Source of the DNA: Bolinopsis microptera | Lineage: Eukaryota; Ctenophora; Tentaculata; Lobata; Bolinopsidae | Reading direction: 5' to 3' | Length of the DNA: 64,000 bases | NCBI RefSeq assembly: GCF_026151205.1 | Contig: NC_087081.1 | Coordinates: 3,849,246 to 3,913,245 of the forward strand | Translations under genes and position numbers: made by a program | The notes under the pieces: model-generated | Told to the model about the DNA's origin: nothing | Database searches by the model: none | Seen by the model: the letters and a program-made list of their open reading frames with translations, nothing else | Part shown: piece after piece, positions 58,901 through 64,000 of the stretch | Layout: each line of letters starts with the position of its first letter | How positions within the stretch are numbered: position 1 is the first letter of the stretch

Positions 58901-61900
58901 GGAAAGCGTAGCTTCTTTCTGTTCCTTTTCGGCATATTCTGTACAGTTTTAGGGAAGGGTATTCAAAAATCAGGATTTCTGGTTCAAATCCCTGTTCTCC
59001 TACAGCAAAATATTTCCTTGACGGGTGAACCTGGAAAATTACATCACTATAGTTCATTACAAACATAAAAACACGGTAAAATTGAGAAATATTATAAGGA
59101 AACTTAAGAATGGGCAAATATTTGCATTCTACATAAACTTACGCCGGATGCAACTTGTTTGCAGTACAAATGTCGACAATAAATAAAATACAATTTAAAT
59201 TATTCCGCACTAACACTGAGATTTAACTACTTACAGCAATAGATCCGATGCCCTTGCCTCCAACAGTGGGAAGATAAGTCAACTTCTTGGTATCCACATT
59301 AAAAATCTGGATGTAATTACCGGCTGAAAATAGCACGTGCGTTTCATCAAGCACGTGTAAGTTTGCCCTGAAAAGATAATTCAGTAATTTCATATATTTC
59401 AGGAATTATTGGGGGATATCAGTATTTAAATCTTGTTTTAGTTTAAAATTTAATTGTAGAGCTTAATTGCATACCATAAATTTAAAAATAATTTTTCTCT
59501 AAACTAAGCTGTCCAAAATTTCCGAAGATTAATAACCACTGCTACATTTTGTAACTTGGTGTAGATTAATCAATCAAATTAATTAATTAATTAATTAATT
59601 AATTAATCAATTAACCCATTTTAACCTAAGATAATATTGTTCCACGGGTAATACTGGAGTATAATGGTGCTAAATTTAACCCAGTAGACTTCAAAACTCT
59701 CCACCACACAAATAACGTAATATCCGGATTGGAAAGTAAAACAATTAATAGCTGTTTTAAACAGCTCACCTCTTCAAACACTCGTAACCGAAGGAGTGGA
59801 AGAGAGTCAGGAAGTTGGAGGGAGTGCTTCCCTCGCCGGACGAGGTTTTGGCTCGTGCATACATCTGTTCTAAGTCGTAGAAAAAGTTGGGGTCGGGACC
59901 AGGGTCAACATCGTCATCCGGATTGTAGTCCAGCATCTCGGGATACTTTTCATCTGAGAGGAAAGTATAGAGAATATTGTGTTTCAAGTTCAATGCTCAG
60001 ATAAATACCCTATCTGTAATAATATTGAACAATTCTTTCGAACAATAACTGCTTCAAAACAATGTTAAATTGAACGCCCTTAGCATTCTCACCGATGGCA
60101 CTCTTCTTGCCGTTCTCAGCAGTAACCACTGCTTCCACTTCACCCTCTCCTTCAGCTGCTCCAGCTGCACCAACTGCACCACCGGTACCTAATTCACCCT
60201 TGGCTGCAGCTTCACCAGTAGCTCCTTCGGTCTTCTTCTTCTTCTTTCTCAACTTCTTTGGAGCATCTGTTGCCTCATCCACTGATGCGTTGCTCTGAAA
60301 ATTAATGGATTTTCACTCAGTTATACTTGAAGTATGTTACCGTGAACAGATATGAAGCTTTAATAACGATCATAGATAAGAATCATATTATTCATAGATA
60401 ACAATCTGACAGTAGATTTTAAAACTTAACAAAAAAAAACACTGTCTAACGGCGGTTGTCGGTTGATAATATTAGCTAACTTACGTCAGTTTCATACTCA
60501 GATTTATCTGCCCCTTCCTTCGTGACCACTGTGTCTGCCAAGAGATAAATCAATATTCCATCATTTGCTCAGTTTTCAACATTTTCACAAACATCCCAAA
60601 TATGTCATTGCAAATAATAGGACGATAAACAATCAGTATCTTGAACAACATTTTAGACATAAAGAGTTCAAGTTTTCAACATTCGGACATGCATCATTGC
60701 CAGGGCAAAATCCTACAAACCAACACCAATCAAAATAACAGTAGACATACTAATTAACAGTAGACATAGTATAATTACGACCACACTGGTATTTTCGTAA
60801 CAACAAGTAGAACAAGTCATTCAATTATTAAAAACTTAATAACAGTAAACAAACAGGATTCCCGTGATATAAAATTCATAAAATGAGGAATGATTAAAAG
60901 TCATGATTGAGTGAGAAAGTTTGATAAGTGTATCTTAATTTACCTGCTACAGGAGCATTATCCTCTTTACCACCTTCTTTTCCCGCCTCTCCACCTTCAC
61001 CAGTGACACCTGCATCTCCACTACTAGCTTCCAATTCCCCACCTTCTGCATCCCCACTACTGGCTTTCCCACCTCCTACTTTTCCTGCCTCTCCACTCTT
61101 AGCATCAACATCTCCGGCTGCATCTCCACCTTTGTCTCCGCTTGTTTGATTTGGCTTGTCTCCACTGGTAGGCACTGCACTAGCTGTATTATCACTTGGA
61201 TTCTCCCCGCCAGACTGCCCTTCACCAGGCTTCTCTTCGCCAGGCTTTTCTTCGCTTAATTTTTCTGCGGTCATTGAAGTTTTACTGACAGTTTTATCAC
61301 TGTCCTTCAATTTATCGGAATCTTTTTTCTCAGCAGTAGCCTTTTCTTCTGGTGTCTTGCCAGTTGTTTCTTTTGACTTGTCTTGGTCTAGATTGTTCGA
61401 CTTCAGTTAAGAACGAGCGATTTTTTATTGATATTTTACGATGTGAATCATTGGCAGTAATTTTCTAAGAGACTCTGGTTGTTTCATCCAAATTTATTCA
61501 AAAATATGAGTAACATCAGAAGGATAGTTAAACTACCAAATATTATCCAATACAAGTTTCACAGCGTTTTAATCGGCTTTTTCAATCAAAATTTTCAGGT
61601 TTCTTAAAAAGGCTATCAAAAGTCGACAGCGATAAAAAACATTAATTGACCAGGCTGCAGCTTCAGCTTCACTAAGAGCTATAAAGTTTGAAAAGAGTAG
61701 TTACTAAGGTATGACATAACTCAGCTTAAGCGAAAACATTGCTTAACATCTACAATTATCAAAAGAAACGAAAGTGCATGTTGACAAATCGAATCTTACT
61801 TCCTGTATAGATGCATTTAAATAAATCTCTAGTGAAAAATTAAAGATGATACTAATTAATTGAATAGACAGTCACTTGTATTTGAGTTATTGATTGATTG

Positions 61901-63249
61901 AGGAGCACTACCCAGAGTGCAAGTCATGCAAGCTGTGATCTTGTTTCAACTACAGTAAAGGCCATGTTCAATGTTCATGGTTCGTGTTTACTGCTGCTGT
62001 TTTTTCAGTTACTATCCAATAAGCAATGTTTTTTCAAATGGTACAATATTGTTCATGAATTGTGTAGTGATACTGATATCTGGATATTATCCGGTTGGAA
62101 GAGACAAGGACAAGTGAAACAAGGAAGTTAGGAGTAAGGGCAAATTTTCGGCGTCAACGCCATTTCACGATAACATAGAACCAGATATTTCCTTCGATAT
62201 TTTAGAAATTAACTTATATAGCACCATTAAACGTAAAGTGACAGAAGCTTACTACATTAATTTATTTAAACCTAGTATCAATAACAAAGAAGAGTGCGAG
62301 AAGCTTAAGGGATTTCTTTTACAACATATTCAAAGACAAATTTAAACAAATAGCACACGACCCTGCTGTTCAGTAGATATTATGTACTTGGACAGAGTGT
62401 AAAACGTGTGTACATCACTATTTTCAATGTAATGTACAATACCATTTGATGTAACCTGTATTCAGTGTGTGTAATTTTGATTTAGCATTTTAACTAGTAT
62501 AGAAGCATTTATTATATACTAACATTTATAACAATTTTAGCCTGAAGATGGCGTTGACGCCGAAAATTTGCCCTTACTCCTAACTTCCTTGTTTCACTTG
62601 TCCTTGTCTCTTCCAACCGGATAATATCCAGATATCAGTATTTCAATCATGACTCATGAGACTAATAAACAGCGAACTACTCCGTTATTTGAAATTGTGT
62701 AGTGACTCTGATGAGGAGTGTGTATCGTGTTTGCCATGTTTTGAGGCGTCCATTGTATACAATCTGAAATTGTATGAAAATTTGTGCCTACTAGATATTG
62801 TGAGTGAATGAAAGTGTCATGCAAAACAAACATTCATGTTCACATAATACAAACATTCCACAATATCGTACACAACATTCACGTCATACAAACGGCACTG
62901 ATCACAACATTCCAACATTCCAACTTGAGAGTACATTCTGGCATGCGACAACACACAGCAACAAGGCATTATAAACGATGAAATAACAAACCTGCTGCCT
63001 CAGCTGGCTTACTTCCCCCTGTAGAGCCCTCTTCACCTCCAACTGCTGCTGCTACGGGTGTAATTGCTTTCCTGGAGGACGATGGTCTAGAGCCATCTTT
63101 TGGGGTTTGAGGTGGGGTGGGGACGAGGTTGACTTTCACATCTTCGGTGGAGGCTTTTCCTTCTTCGGTTTCACCTTGTTCAGGTCCTGCAGCCTCACCA
63201 GACACAGCAGCCAAAGCAGCTGCAGCTGCAGCTTCTTTCTTTTTCCTTT
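19237..63249 (-). CDS. CFAP44: CFAP44, cilia- and flagella-associated protein 44 (WDR52), 41 exons, start outside window
   Basis: One 44-kb minus-strand gene, rebuilt exon by exon; all 40 junctions keep frame and use GT..AG. Summed coding length is 6,329 bases, about 2,108 residues to TAA at 19237-19239. Vertebrate CFAP44 has roughly 1,850 residues; the excess is a low-complexity N-terminus. In-window order: Ala/Gly/Glu/Lys-rich region (1-317), two stretches of WD-type beta-propeller (about 318-1156), helical linker (about 1157-1571), coiled coil (about 1572-2108). Diagnostic stretches include [34 protein letters not shown] and [20 protein letters not shown]. In other ciliates and animals CFAP44, with CFAP43, forms the tether linking inner-arm dynein f (I1) heads to doublet microtubules; loss gives flagellar defects in sperm. 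Four plus-strand genes or pseudogenes sit in its introns. Exon coordinates are in the five block entries that follow. Confidence 0.93.
20701..20990. repeat. 51-bp minisatellite in CFAP44 intron
   Basis: About five copies of a 51-base unit (GGTTGTTACTGATGGATACT, then AAACCCTTGGGTAAAGGTC, then TGGGAAATGGG), starting some 30 bases upstream of exon 37 (20536-20672) in the direction of CFAP44 transcription. As 51 is divisible by 3, the plus strand shows an open 17-residue repeat (104 codons, 20658-20972), but there is no sign of a gene. Confidence 0.88.
21059..22580. mobile_element. TTAA-flanked fold-back element (piggyBac-like, non-autonomous)
   Basis: Flanked by TTAA at 21055-21058 and 22581-22584. 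Left end GGCCAGAGGG; right end, reverse-complemented, GGCCAGAGGG. Further in, both arms carry TTCACATATTTG, then TAGCTGCT, so the inverted ends are long but imperfect. TTAA duplication is the mark of piggyBac. No transposase frame is found in the 1.5 kb. The interior is rich in GAGGTTAACCTC-type motifs, has an 18-G run at 21090-21107, and holds a large hairpin at 22094-22398. Confidence 0.6.
22094..22398. repeat. Large imperfect hairpin with 138-bp arms
   Basis: The arms (about 22094-22231 and 22261-22398) are inverted copies with roughly 85-88% identity and a spacer of about 29 bases. Inside each arm is CAGTGGTTCCTYGGACAA preceded by TA (22148-22149 and 22342-22343), the pattern of a pogo/Tigger-type terminal repeat. 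Homology extends beyond it by about 55 bases, so a nested MITE is only one reading. Confidence 0.75.
24924..27795 (+). CDS. LINE A endonuclease (partial) and reverse transcriptase
   Basis: About 950 uninterrupted codons from the truncated 5' end; the first ATG-type start is not meaningful because the true N-terminus is lost. Endonuclease part: [34 protein letters not shown] part: [86 protein letters not shown], and the catalytic LFADDCNTF. It closes with a typical C-terminal block ([12 protein letters not shown]) and ESYSVTR. RT and remaining endonuclease motifs are intact, but ORF1 and the endonuclease N-terminus are missing, so this copy cannot move by itself. Confidence 0.9.
24924..28858 (+). 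mobile_element. LINE copy A (CR1/Jockey-like), 5'-truncated, intact RT frame
   Basis: Homology to copy C (49079-53168) starts at 24924. It includes the ORF2-like frame ending at 27795 (TAA at 27793), a 3' UTR of about 1 kb with a conserved hairpin, and a short AAATCT-type tail near 28831-28850. CTATGTTCGTA occurs just before the element (24913-24923) and again at 28859-28869, a possible 11-bp target duplication, although 18 bases separate the tail from the second copy. It sits in the 9.8-kb CFAP44 intron between exons 30 and 31, opposite strand. It differs from copies B and C at several shared positions. Confidence 0.85.
28937..30299 (+). mobile_element. LINE copy B, 3' fragment
   Basis: Starts at TACCCAACGTTACTAAG, matching position 27478 of copy A, and runs through the last 95 codons of the frame (TAA near 29257) and the 3' UTR to a short AATCTA tail. 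Diagnostic variants (GTTAACGATAAACGG, GGTTCAATTAACAC, GTGACTGCATG without the extra ATC, CCCCCCATTTTCCGTAAC) match copy C, not its neighbour A. It is therefore an independent, heavily 5'-truncated insertion rather than a local duplication of A. A stray ACCCAACGTTAC lies just upstream. Confidence 0.85.
30367..30921 (+). pseudogene. C-terminal fragment of a second LINE-type ORF
   Basis: A 184-codon open frame directly downstream of LINE B. The end, [19 protein letters not shown] then [15 protein letters not shown], resembles the extreme C-terminal block of non-LTR retrotransposon polyproteins (RSS-FFKGP, then FK--LK--LL--Q). No RT motifs are present. A 26-base unit is tandemly doubled within it (30491-30543; NGILTV twice). 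It could also be a decayed host exon; the LINE reading is preferred but not certain. Confidence 0.45.
30922..32763. other. CFAP44 intron, non-coding, with hairpin and retroposon-like tail
   Basis: AT-rich DNA with no supported gene. It contains a perfect 16-bp inverted repeat with a 4-base loop (31776-31811) and, at about 31497-31545, a GTAAACATTGGCTGG...CCCCAAACAAAAAAA segment also found at 58245-58287. Confidence 0.5.
32768..32950. mobile_element. MITE flanked by TTAA (piggyBac-like)
   Basis: A 183-bp element between TTAA at 32764-32767 and 32951-32954. The arms are GGGGACATACACCAAAACCT and its inverse, extending about 58 bases each with few mismatches (both contain TTTTGGTGYCACCCT or its complement and TTTTATTTCATATT). 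No coding potential. Its right end is about 75 bases upstream of the ATG of the LamG-like gene, so it may lie in that gene's promoter or 5' UTR. Confidence 0.85.
33026..34329 (+). CDS. Secreted LamG/pentraxin-like protein with C-terminal coiled coil
   Basis: Exon 1 is 33026-33670, exon 2 33853-34329; donor CTAT-GTAAGT, acceptor TTTCTGCAG, phase 0, 373 residues. [20 protein letters not shown] is a clear signal peptide. Residues about 20-190 follow the pentraxin/laminin-G pattern: [64 protein letters not shown] and [20 protein letters not shown]. This beta-sandwich family binds glycans or phospholipids, often with Ca2+. Exon 2 encodes a coiled coil of two to three internal repeats ([20 protein letters not shown]) and a basic helical tail. 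Such a build suits a secreted oligomeric lectin, perhaps in defence or matrix; that role is inference. It is nested in a CFAP44 intron on the opposite strand. Confidence 0.8.
34741..38597 (-). CDS. CFAP44: CFAP44 exons 22-30: helical linker region
   Basis: Exons 38435-38597, 38104-38207, 37717-37804, 37345-37488, 37028-37051, 35787-35957, 35460-35648, 35052-35236 and 34741-34915. Readable stretches: [74 protein letters not shown] and [20 protein letters not shown]. The exon at 37028-37051 is 24 bases (IEVSEPKT). For 37345-37488 the acceptor at 37489 is required, since the nearer one would put TAA in frame. A Gly/Phe-rich patch ([16 protein letters not shown]) closes the block. Probably mostly helical. 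Confidence 0.9.
36656..36752. repeat. 15-bp tandem repeat, GTTGTAGATAAGAGT
   Basis: Five to six copies of GTTGTAGATARGAGT with small insertions, in the CFAP44 intron between exons 26 and 27. Confidence 0.85.
38598..39209. other. CFAP44 intron, no supported feature
   Basis: AT-rich DNA between CFAP44 exon 22 and the nested unknown gene. Nothing recognisable was seen; a promoter for the nested plus-strand gene may lie here. Confidence 0.4.
39210..40714 (+). CDS. Three-exon gene of unknown function nested in CFAP44 intron
   Basis: Exons 39210-39442, 39755-39856 and 40033-40714, about 338 residues to TAG. ATG at 39210 follows an in-frame TGA at 39186. The middle junction is convincing: [11 protein letters not shown] plus a split TGG codon gives [20 protein letters not shown]. 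The first donor must be CAGGT-GTGTAC to keep phase; the more usual CAG-GTGTGT would break it, so that boundary is less sure. The protein looks all-helical, with no signal peptide: [55 protein letters not shown], then an acidic C-terminal part ([18 protein letters not shown]). It resembles helical-repeat proteins in texture, but I do not recognise the family. Confidence 0.62.
40715..41847. other. Non-coding stretch between two nested genes
   Basis: Lies between the unknown gene and the GPCR, still inside the 5.4-kb CFAP44 intron. An AATAAA near 40920 could end the transcript of the unknown gene. No repeat or element was recognised. Confidence 0.4.
41848..42795 (+). CDS. Class A (rhodopsin-like) GPCR, intronless
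   Basis: 315 residues from ATG at 41848 to TAA. The short N-terminus has NLS and NSS glycosylation sites. Seven hydrophobic segments can be placed: [20 protein letters not shown] (TM1), [20 protein letters not shown] (TM2, with the LAxxD-like AVGD), [20 protein letters not shown] (TM3), [18 protein letters not shown] (TM4), [20 protein letters not shown] (TM5), [19 protein letters not shown] (TM6, SYLP for CWxP) and [17 protein letters not shown] (TM7, NIFIY for NPxxY). The DRY position reads LCKVV, without the arginine, so coupling may be unusual. Ligand unknown; sensory or peptide receptors are possible. The last codons (QQVTGNR) merge into a GGTAACTG repeat that supplies the stop. Confidence 0.85.
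   Translation: MMLNLSACNSSLYGVETAAERYSWLSWLTFVLFTSLIGDTTILVASIKYNAFKLHDCMVVFIQHIAVGDLLITLFGVVPMIVMLIAKEWVFGINLCYVKVYICSVGWIASSLFICLMSLCKVVLLSFPKRSKFWKRKPAHMMCTGVWVASFALACILFMYIKNWLPFDFTTCNEHYSIQVSSKRAPRDSWYQYLVFVIATMATFIIIVTILLLKHLFKARESARLTGARARWQGITTVLLTALFHCLSYLPVIVREVAGSYVKGTFGLGSYTYFARATYAVVYLNIVANIFIYSFTVPSFRSFLRAVMQQVTGNR
42768..42832. repeat. Short tandem repeat over the GPCR stop codon
   Basis: Seven to eight copies of GGTAACTG-type units starting in the last codons of the GPCR gene; the stop TAA comes from GGTAAC. Same core as the 8-bp arrays in the EF-hand gene. Confidence 0.8.
42833..43994. other. CFAP44 intron, no supported feature
   Basis: AT-rich DNA between the nested GPCR gene and CFAP44 exon 21. 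No exon, element end or long repeat was recognised. Confidence 0.45.
43995..44878 (-). CDS. CFAP44: CFAP44 exons 19-21: last WD repeats
   Basis: Exons 44715-44878, 44364-44519 and 43995-44162, separated from exon 18 by a 9.8-kb intron holding a broken GPCR gene. Readable stretches: YLSL joined to [16 protein letters not shown] across the intron, then [19 protein letters not shown] and [18 protein letters not shown]. The last exon ends DIDDLKAY and joins [15 protein letters not shown] of exon 22 across a 5.4-kb intron that holds two plus-strand genes. AYSIEE at this point is a recognisable CFAP44 feature. Confidence 0.92.
44552..44607. repeat. TACATTA microsatellite
   Basis: Degenerate short tandem units of ACATTATAC type in the intron between CFAP44 exons 19 and 20. 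Confidence 0.75.
45124..46075. repeat. Large fold-back region with GGCACGGTTAA repeats
   Basis: The left side has about fifteen copies of AAGGCACGGTT (45138-45345), then CCTATAAACATACAAGTGG (from about 45355) and AAGTTAACATCTCCTAAGCA with its continuation (45539-45590). The right side carries the inverse of each: 45937-45988 (nearly perfect over some 50 bases), then CCGTGCCTT units (45988-46042), then CCACTTGTATGTTTATAGG (46051-46069). The order within the arms is not strictly mirrored. The centre holds AAGCTCCCCYGYGAATGCGA twice in direct order (45620 and 45850). Probably a fold-back element or a rearranged palindrome; no transposase found. Confidence 0.7.
46319..47530. repeat. 31-bp minisatellite with an E-box in every unit, about 39 copies
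   Basis: Unit CCCACGTGCTGCTGTTACCA plus TGACGACACTT, 31 bases. Nearly all units keep CACGTG. A higher-order unit of 445 bases is visible: the rare spacer TTCCCAGTGAGTTCC occurs at 46721 and again at 47166, and the variant units after it (ACAACACTT, ACGAAACTT, GCTGTTTTAACC, GAAGACACTT) recur in the same order. It lies in the 9.8-kb CFAP44 intron upstream of the broken GPCR gene. Confidence 0.95.
47531..48131. other. Non-coding stretch upstream of the GPCR pseudogene
   Basis: No exon or element recognised. It would contain the ancestral promoter of the plus-strand GPCR gene that starts at 48132. Confidence 0.4.
48214..48473. repeat. 130-bp tandem duplication inside the GPCR pseudogene
   Basis: 48214-48343 and 48344-48473 differ at only a few positions (for example AACTTTAC/AACTTCGC and ACACTATCC/ACAATATCC). 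130 is not divisible by 3, so the second copy is read in another frame and the first copy's frame soon stops (TCCTAG near 48431). Confidence 0.93.
49081..52134 (+). CDS. LINE C endonuclease (partial) and reverse transcriptase
   Basis: More than 1,000 uninterrupted codons, open from the truncated left end; TAA at 52132. It shares all motifs with copy [49 protein letters not shown] and ESYSVTR. There are only a few amino-acid differences (for example NYFTED against NYLTED, GNANELL against GKANELL, KPNLEAD against KPNFEAD). The frame therefore looks conserved and recently active, though this copy lacks its own 5' end. Confidence 0.9.
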   Translation, partial: FQTNFTEFLNQQLIFKGIDFQFYCFVETNLHEGVPHDYNITGFSAEHLFAIEGKRKGSGISIFFRDSCSFKRSRDLDIRNSYFECLGGSFVTDVGKCFLIVLYRFNKSANDEFFTKLNNIIEKYAHGPCIVLGDFNFNCFNHETDSSVSRYCELFFNFGMSPLVSRKTHTFRGATTLIDQIWSNYFTEDTSTYVIDNSISNHRPLVLSVPLNLNSYADNNSGGDNGTKPFLLHNVSPENYEKFGVEFNSYFANFTNLIANNPDSVNSAVSAQSCFTDFFTTFKQLYFEHIVEEIDLNSSKRNHYFKPWITIAIAKSCMTKNTLYNAWVNSRGSPNETIAMTVYKSYRAKLRDIIRFRKSCYFRDKFTRASGNIKKCWQIINEIRCKTNKLTFPDYISENGQLIRERRVICTHFNKYFTSIADKLNEKKYDDNSNPVLVPDFRDFLHSPVTNTIFLKPIVFSEISEIIRKLNSNKSSDFSPRILKLFNYQFSTILTHLFNNCMNNSLFPSELKIAKVLPLFKSGDRNSVSNYRPISILPVFSKIFEKLIQSRLISFFTKENVLHEGQFGFRSGRSTIQALNTSICNILKSLDQKNHTLAIFIDYSKAFDTIKHSILLQKLYHYGIRGNANELLASYLTGRSQYVHFDQDTFSDCLPITCGVPQGSVLGPLLFILYINDVTSCQCTCDNTAVCTSNCADRNLFVLFADDCNTFITNETLGGAFEKANALLCNLKSYIDANYLHINLTKSKFMLFRTPRSKPNLEADNYTLTYDGYNLQRVKCIKFLGVFIEESLNWSDHINYIGKKVSKVNGVLYQLRKTAPKMLRIAIFNALVQSHLSYGITVWGSSTATNKLNKLFINQKKALRNVFGIRRVNKHQQGNTKRVFSENKVLTVYGLYHKFILTEGFQVVHAGGYPTLLRKHFQTSAVNDKRLICPRVYYKDNMHNMLYAVPRIWNAVNNSSYLTRNITSISSFKNNIKQFILMYQSNGSINTWEPSNLDAQTFFVTASKNPESYSVTR
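52488..52519 (+). other. Conserved hairpin in the LINE 3' UTR
   Basis: GGTGTCGCACA and TGTGCGACACC are perfect inverted arms around about ten bases (GTACATGTAT, itself partly self-pairing). The same hairpin is present in copy A (from about 28153) and copy B (from about 29612). In all copies it lies roughly 350 bases past the stop and about 650 bases before the tail. A nearby second, weaker stem is formed by GTGGGGGTTTGATAACCCCC. Confidence 0.8.
53519..54372. repeat. 20-bp minisatellite starting at the GPCR stop codon, about 42 copies
   Basis: Unit GACCTGCTAAGTGAACATGT with variants ACACGTG, AGATGTG and AGATGCG. The first unit overlaps the last codons of the GPCR pseudogene: TCT GCT AAG TGA is its terminal Ser-Ala-Lys-stop, and CTGCTAAGTGA is the core of every following unit. 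About a third of units contain CACGTG. It ends about 285 bases before CFAP44 exon 18. Confidence 0.93.
54658..59953 (-). CDS. CFAP44: CFAP44 exons 5-18: WD-repeat propellers
   Basis: Exons 59770-59953, 59235-59367, 58883-59030, 58636-58736, 58328-58487, 57405-57595, 57074-57238, 56373-56784, 56067-56197, 55812-55844, 55613-55673, 55243-55331, 54953-55005, 54658-54823. WD-type strands ending in hydrophobic-Trp-Asp or similar: [79 protein letters not shown]. The block starts with [19 protein letters not shown] and [20 protein letters not shown], typical of the CFAP44 start of the propeller. The 33-bp exon at 55812 ([11 protein letters not shown]) is a microexon. The highly charged 54953 exon and the acidic start of 54658 interrupt the propeller. 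Confidence 0.93.
55868..55935. repeat. GTGAAA microsatellite
   Basis: About eleven copies of GTGAAA with one variant, in the CFAP44 intron next to the 33-bp microexon at 55812-55844. Confidence 0.9.
57005..57044. repeat. 20-bp direct tandem duplication
   Basis: CGTTGGAAACCCTACCACT occurs twice in a row, in the intron just downstream (in CFAP44 sense) of exon 11. Confidence 0.75.
58245..58287. repeat. Dispersed repeat segment shared with 31497-31545
   Basis: GTAAACATTGGCTGG is identical in both places, followed after a variable 7-9 bases by CCRGTCCCCAA and an A-rich run. The A-rich end suggests a retroposon tail. Both copies lie in CFAP44 introns. Confidence 0.55.
59575..59610. repeat. AATT microsatellite
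   Basis: About eight copies of TTAA/AATT in the CFAP44 intron between exons 5 and 6. Confidence 0.9.
60093..63249 (-). CDS. CFAP44: CFAP44 exons 1-4: low-complexity N-terminal region
   Basis: Exons 62992-63249, 60944-61387, 60485-60534 and 60093-60294. The reading frame enters from an acceptor at 63250, so the initiator exon lies further right. Residues are mostly Ala, Gly, Glu, Lys and Ser. Examples are [36 protein letters not shown], and a KKLRKKKKK run near 60240. The region is probably disordered. For exon 2 the acceptor CAATCTAG (exon end 61387) was chosen over CTGAAG (61400) because only the former keeps phase with exon 1. Poor sequence conservation is expected here. Confidence 0.82.
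61388..62069. other. CFAP44 intron 1, left part, no supported feature
   Basis: AT-rich intronic DNA between exon 2 and the fold-back element at 62070. Possible short exons were tried for phase and rejected. Confidence 0.45.
62070..62641. mobile_element. Fold-back element with perfect 94-bp inverted repeats around a Penelope-like fragment
   Basis: 62070-62163 and 62548-62641 are exact inverted copies (94 of 94 by eye), separated by 384 bases. The arms begin ATACTGATATCTGGATATTA and end GGCGTCAACGCCAT. No clear target duplication was seen. AATTGTGTAGTGA lies just left of the element (62058-62070) and again to the right (near 62691-62703). The left part of the interior encodes the fragment described in the next entry. 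Penelope-like elements are known for terminal repeats in direct or inverted order. Confidence 0.75.
62118..62345 (+). pseudogene. Penelope-like C-terminal (GIY-YIG end) fragment
   Basis: A 75-codon frame ending TAA at 62343. The stretch [20 protein letters not shown] followed by [11 protein letters not shown] resembles the end of the GIY-YIG endonuclease of Penelope-like retroelements, where R-x(1-3)-EA-x-YI-x(3)-KPS-x-N precedes the C-terminus. No reverse transcriptase is left. The first 15 codons lie within the left inverted repeat. The assignment rests on this one motif. Confidence 0.5.
62642..62991. other. CFAP44 intron 1, right part
   Basis: Intronic DNA before exon 1. It contains several ACATTCACRTCATACAAAC-like short repeats (62820-62900) and no exon. 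Confidence 0.45.
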
Positions 63250-64000
63250 CTGAAAATATTCAGTTCTTTATGGGGAGGTATGAGATGCAAAATGGATCTC
63301 CACTTGGAAATATTTTGTTGTTATTGTTGACTTGACTGTAGGTGGGAAATCCTATTAACTGCACTTCTGTACTGTTATGACGATCAATAAGTCAAAAACG
63401 GTATAAATGATAACCTGATGAAAAATGTTTTCTCTTGCGAAATATTTTGCATTTCGAAGAGTAAGATCAATCTAAATAGTTATTTCTTTATTTTTTTATT
63501 TGGAAATTTGATTAATTATTATATACATGAATCAAGCGTTACATTTCAGCCATGCAAAATTACGATGACATTTTTTTGTTATAGAATTAGAATTAGAATT
63601 AGAATTATAACTAAATTTACACAGCAATATAATAAGAATAAAAATAATTTAAAGCAGCTTCAAGCTGCTGTGTAGGACATTCAAGTCAGTCAAAAACTGT
63701 TAGAAGAATACCCTTTTAAGGACATAAAATTAAAACATATAGTATGTTATAAGTTATAAGGAATATGGTACAGTGAGATTTAACATTAAACTGTGGGTAT
63801 GGAGGTAACCATTAAAGTAGTACGAAAATTACATAGATTCTTACTTTGACATTTGTTGTCGGAATTATGTACAACTATATACAGAGAAGTATAGACCTTA
63901 GAGTGAAAAATGGCATTGTATTATTACTAATGGAAAAATGATACTGCAATATAAAAATTGCATACTGTGTGGTCAGATGACAAATAACTAAACTAGAGAA
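63250..64000. other. Intron upstream of the first recovered CFAP44 exon
   Basis: AT-rich DNA, no further CFAP44 exon recognised, so the initiator exon lies beyond 64000 or is too short to see. A short AGAATT repeat is at 63584-63612. Confidence 0.45.

Overview
The window is AT-rich eukaryotic DNA from an invertebrate animal. The grounds are spliced genes with GT..AG introns, an axonemal gene of ciliated cells (CFAP44), class A GPCRs, a LamG/pentraxin-like secreted protein, a B4GALNT-type glycosyltransferase, and several families of eukaryotic transposable elements. The species cannot be fixed from the sequence. A non-bilaterian such as a cnidarian, or a lophotrochozoan, would fit, but that is inference.

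Layout, left to right. (1) 1-537: 3' end of a B4GALNT-like glycosyltransferase, plus strand. (2) 1352-15916: a plus-strand EF-hand protein rebuilt here as ten phase-compatible exons. Its introns carry minisatellites, including a 620-bp perfect 8-mer array, a tRNA-derived SINE, and a hAT transposon with an 8-bp target duplication that landed in a 30-bp minisatellite and holds a 5'-truncated LINE. (3) 17238-18830: a two-exon plus-strand gene of unknown function. (4) 19237-63249: one minus-strand gene, CFAP44, rebuilt as 41 exons whose phases agree at every junction (about 2,108 residues in the window; the start lies further right).

CFAP44's large introns act as a container. On the opposite strand they hold a secreted LamG-plus-coiled-coil gene (33026-34329), a three-exon gene of unknown function (39210-40714), an intronless class A GPCR (41848-42795) and a GPCR pseudogene (48132-53531). 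The pseudogene is broken by a 130-bp tandem duplication, a further frameshift and a LINE insertion. The introns also hold three copies of one LINE family, a second LINE remnant, two elements flanked by TTAA, fold-back elements (one around a Penelope-like fragment) and large minisatellites, one of which repeats CACGTG about 39 times.

How the genes relate: CFAP44 is an axonemal tether-complex protein of motile cilia. The nested plus-strand genes have no evident pathway link to it, so nesting looks like insertion or retention in tolerant introns. No CRISPR array, rRNA or bona fide tRNA was seen. Protein identities rest on motif recognition and splice-phase logic only; no database search or transcript data was available.
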